A DNA stretch of 5,467 nucleotides. Source: an uncultured Burkholderiaceae bacterium (GTDB taxonomy: Bacteria; Pseudomonadota; Gammaproteobacteria; Burkholderiales; Burkholderiaceae). A program made the position numbers and the translations under genes. The stretch spans positions 1 through 5,467 of the forward strand of contig CALMPB010000077.1 in assembly GCA_937871985.1 (NCBI GenBank). Reading direction: 5' to 3'. Shown one piece after another: positions 4,413-5,467 of this stretch (positions within the stretch are counted from its first letter, which is position 1; every line of letters starts with the position of its first letter). Under the pieces are notes generated by a model. It made no database searches, was not told the origin of the DNA, and was given only the letters and a program-made list of their open reading frames with translations.

Positions 4413-5467
4413 TTGCCCGGCTCATCGCGTGGTCCGCACGCAATCTCGTCCTGATCTTTGTCGCCACAGCCTTCGCTGTGGCCGCCGGAGCCTACGCGCT
4501 GAAGACGCTTCCGCTGGACGCCATTCCAGACCTTTCGGACGTCCAGGTCATCGTCTACACCGAGTATCCCGGCCAGGCGCCGCAGGTGGTCGAGGACCAG
4601 GTCACCTATCCCCTGACGACGGCAATGCTGACGGTGCCGAAGTCCAAGGTGGTGCGGGGGTTCTCCTTCTTCGGCGTTTCCTTCGTCTATGTCATCTTCG
4701 AGGACGGCACGGACCCCTATTGGGCGCGCAGCCGCGTGCTCGAATACCTCAACGCTGCCGCGCAGCGCCTGCCGGCCGGCGTCACGCCGGGCCTCGGTCC
4801 CGATGCGACCGGCGTCGGCTGGGTCTATCAGTACGCCGTCGTCGCCAAGGACATGACGCTGGCCGAGCTGCGGTCTCTGCAGGACTGGGTGGTGCGATAC
4901 GCCGCCTCCAAGGCGGAGGGTGTCGCCGAGGTCGCAAGCGTCGGCGGCTTCGTCAAGCAGTACAATATCGTCGTTGATCCGTTGCGCCTGCGCGCCCAGG
5001 GCATATCGCTATCGATGGTTCGTGACGCCGTGCGCGCCAGCAATCGCGATGTCGGCGGGCGCACGCTGGAGCTATCCGAATTCGAGTTCATGGTGCGTGG
5101 CCGCGGCTACATCAAGTCGACGGTCGATATCGAAGACATCGTCCTGAAAACGGACCAGGGCGTGCCTCTACGCCTCAAGGACGTCGCCAGGATCGAGATT
5201 GGTCCCGACGAACGGCGCGGCATTACCGAACTCAACGGCGAAGGCGAGGTCGCGAGTGGCATAGTCCTGCAGAGGTTCGGGGCCAATGCTCTGACTGTGA
5301 TCGAGCACGTTAAGCAACGCTTGGGCGACATCGCCGGGAGCCTTCCCAAGGGTGCCGAGATTGTGCCGGTCTACGACCGCTCGCAGCTGATCGAGGCGGC
5401 CATCGACACCCTGAAGCACACGCTGGTCGAGGAGAGCATCATCGTGGCGCTCGTCTGCATCGTGTTA
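4409..5467 (+). CDS. cusA: CusA-type heavy-metal RND efflux pump, N-terminal third; 3' end outside window
   Basis: Partial gene; the first 353 residues are visible with no stop, against about 1,040-1,060 for the family. It is the inner-membrane proton-driven pump of the HME subfamily of RND transporters, which exports Cu(I)/Ag(I) through the adaptor and outer-membrane channel. Evidence: the first transmembrane helix (about 11-33); the HME hallmark LPLDAIPDLSDVQVIV (34-49); YPGQAPQVVEDQVTYPL (53-69); GFSFFGVSFVYVIFEDGTD (84-102); and the porter-domain sequence through RFGANAL (289-295). The second transmembrane helix begins near residue 343 (SIIVALVCIVL) as the window ends. ATG 4409 overlaps the cusB stop by 4 nt, so the two are translationally coupled. 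The Met relay and the metal-site methionines of the periplasmic cleft lie beyond the window, so Cu/Ag specificity against Zn/Co/Cd (CzcA) cannot be read from this gene alone. The cusB methionines and copper neighbours favour copper or silver. Confidence 0.93.
   Translation, partial: MIARLIAWSARNLVLIFVATAFAVAAGAYALKTLPLDAIPDLSDVQVIVYTEYPGQAPQVVEDQVTYPLTTAMLTVPKSKVVRGFSFFGVSFVYVIFEDGTDPYWARSRVLEYLNAAAQRLPAGVTPGLGPDATGVGWVYQYAVVAKDMTLAELRSLQDWVVRYAASKAEGVAEVASVGGFVKQYNIVVDPLRLRAQGISLSMVRDAVRASNRDVGGRTLELSEFEFMVRGRGYIKSTVDIEDIVLKTDQGVPLRLKDVARIEIGPDERRGITELNGEGEVASGIVLQRFGANALTVIEHVKQRLGDIAGSLPKGAEIVPVYDRSQLIEAAIDTLKHTLVEESIIVALVCIVL

Noticed and set aside
4429..4977. 182-codon plus-strand open frame in another phase
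   Set aside because: It overlaps cusA, whose frame carries the HME hallmarks and continues to the window end. The alternative frame is Arg/Gly-rich and lacks a domain.
1..5467. CRISPR arrays, tRNA or rRNA genes, insertion sequences, phage or toxin-antitoxin genes
   Set aside because: No regularly spaced repeats, no cloverleaf-like or ribosomal sequence, and no transposase-like frame were seen. All substantial coding content is accounted for by the copper genes and two small secreted proteins.

Overview
This window is a periplasmic copper (possibly copper/silver) resistance locus. It appears to come from a high-GC alphaproteobacterium, most likely a member of the Rhizobiales (Hyphomicrobiales). 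That placement rests on overall base composition, the style of the encoded proteins (a multicopper oxidase with a long C-terminal tail, a YtkA/FixH-like gene fused translationally to cusB) and general familiarity with such loci. It is an inference, not a database result. Whether the locus is chromosomal or on a plasmid or island cannot be told: there is no mobile element, tRNA, integrase or attachment site in the window.

Layout. Positions 2-580 (+) hold the C-terminal part of a multicopper oxidase of the CopA/laccase type, cut by the window start. It is followed by a periplasmic type 1 copper protein (cupredoxin, 624-1112, +) and a CusF-like periplasmic copper chaperone (1139-1423, +). These three lie close together on one strand and probably form the end of one operon. 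A perfect 12-bp-arm inverted repeat (1439-1463) closes it. A small secreted protein of unknown function (1501-1866) then reads in the opposite direction with a strong ribosome binding site. A 155-bp divergent intergenic region separates it from a second small exported protein (2022-2417, +) with a Met-rich stretch followed by a five-Cys cluster. A hairpin at 2425-2449 may terminate that unit. From 2563 to the window end runs a tight operon: a YtkA/FixH-like exported protein (2563-2970), a CusB-type adaptor (2967-4412) and the start of a CusA-type heavy-metal RND pump (4409 to beyond 5467). Both junctions are 4-nt ATGA overlaps.

How the parts work together (family knowledge plus inference). 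The oxidase would oxidise Cu(I) to the less toxic Cu(II) in the periplasm. The cupredoxin and the CusF-like protein would bind or shuttle periplasmic copper, the latter probably handing Cu(I) to CusB. CusB and CusA would expel it through an outer-membrane channel that is not encoded in this window. The YtkA-like protein and the Met/Cys-rich small protein are the least characterised members. Their position and their Met/Cys content suggest accessory copper handling.

Most notable points: CusB carries two tandem copies of its N-terminal metal-binding segment, and the first has lost all three Cu(I)-binding methionines while the second keeps them. The CusF-like protein has Met where E. coli CusF has the Cu-capping Trp44. 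The small Met/Cys-rich exported protein is a candidate undescribed copper-binding factor.
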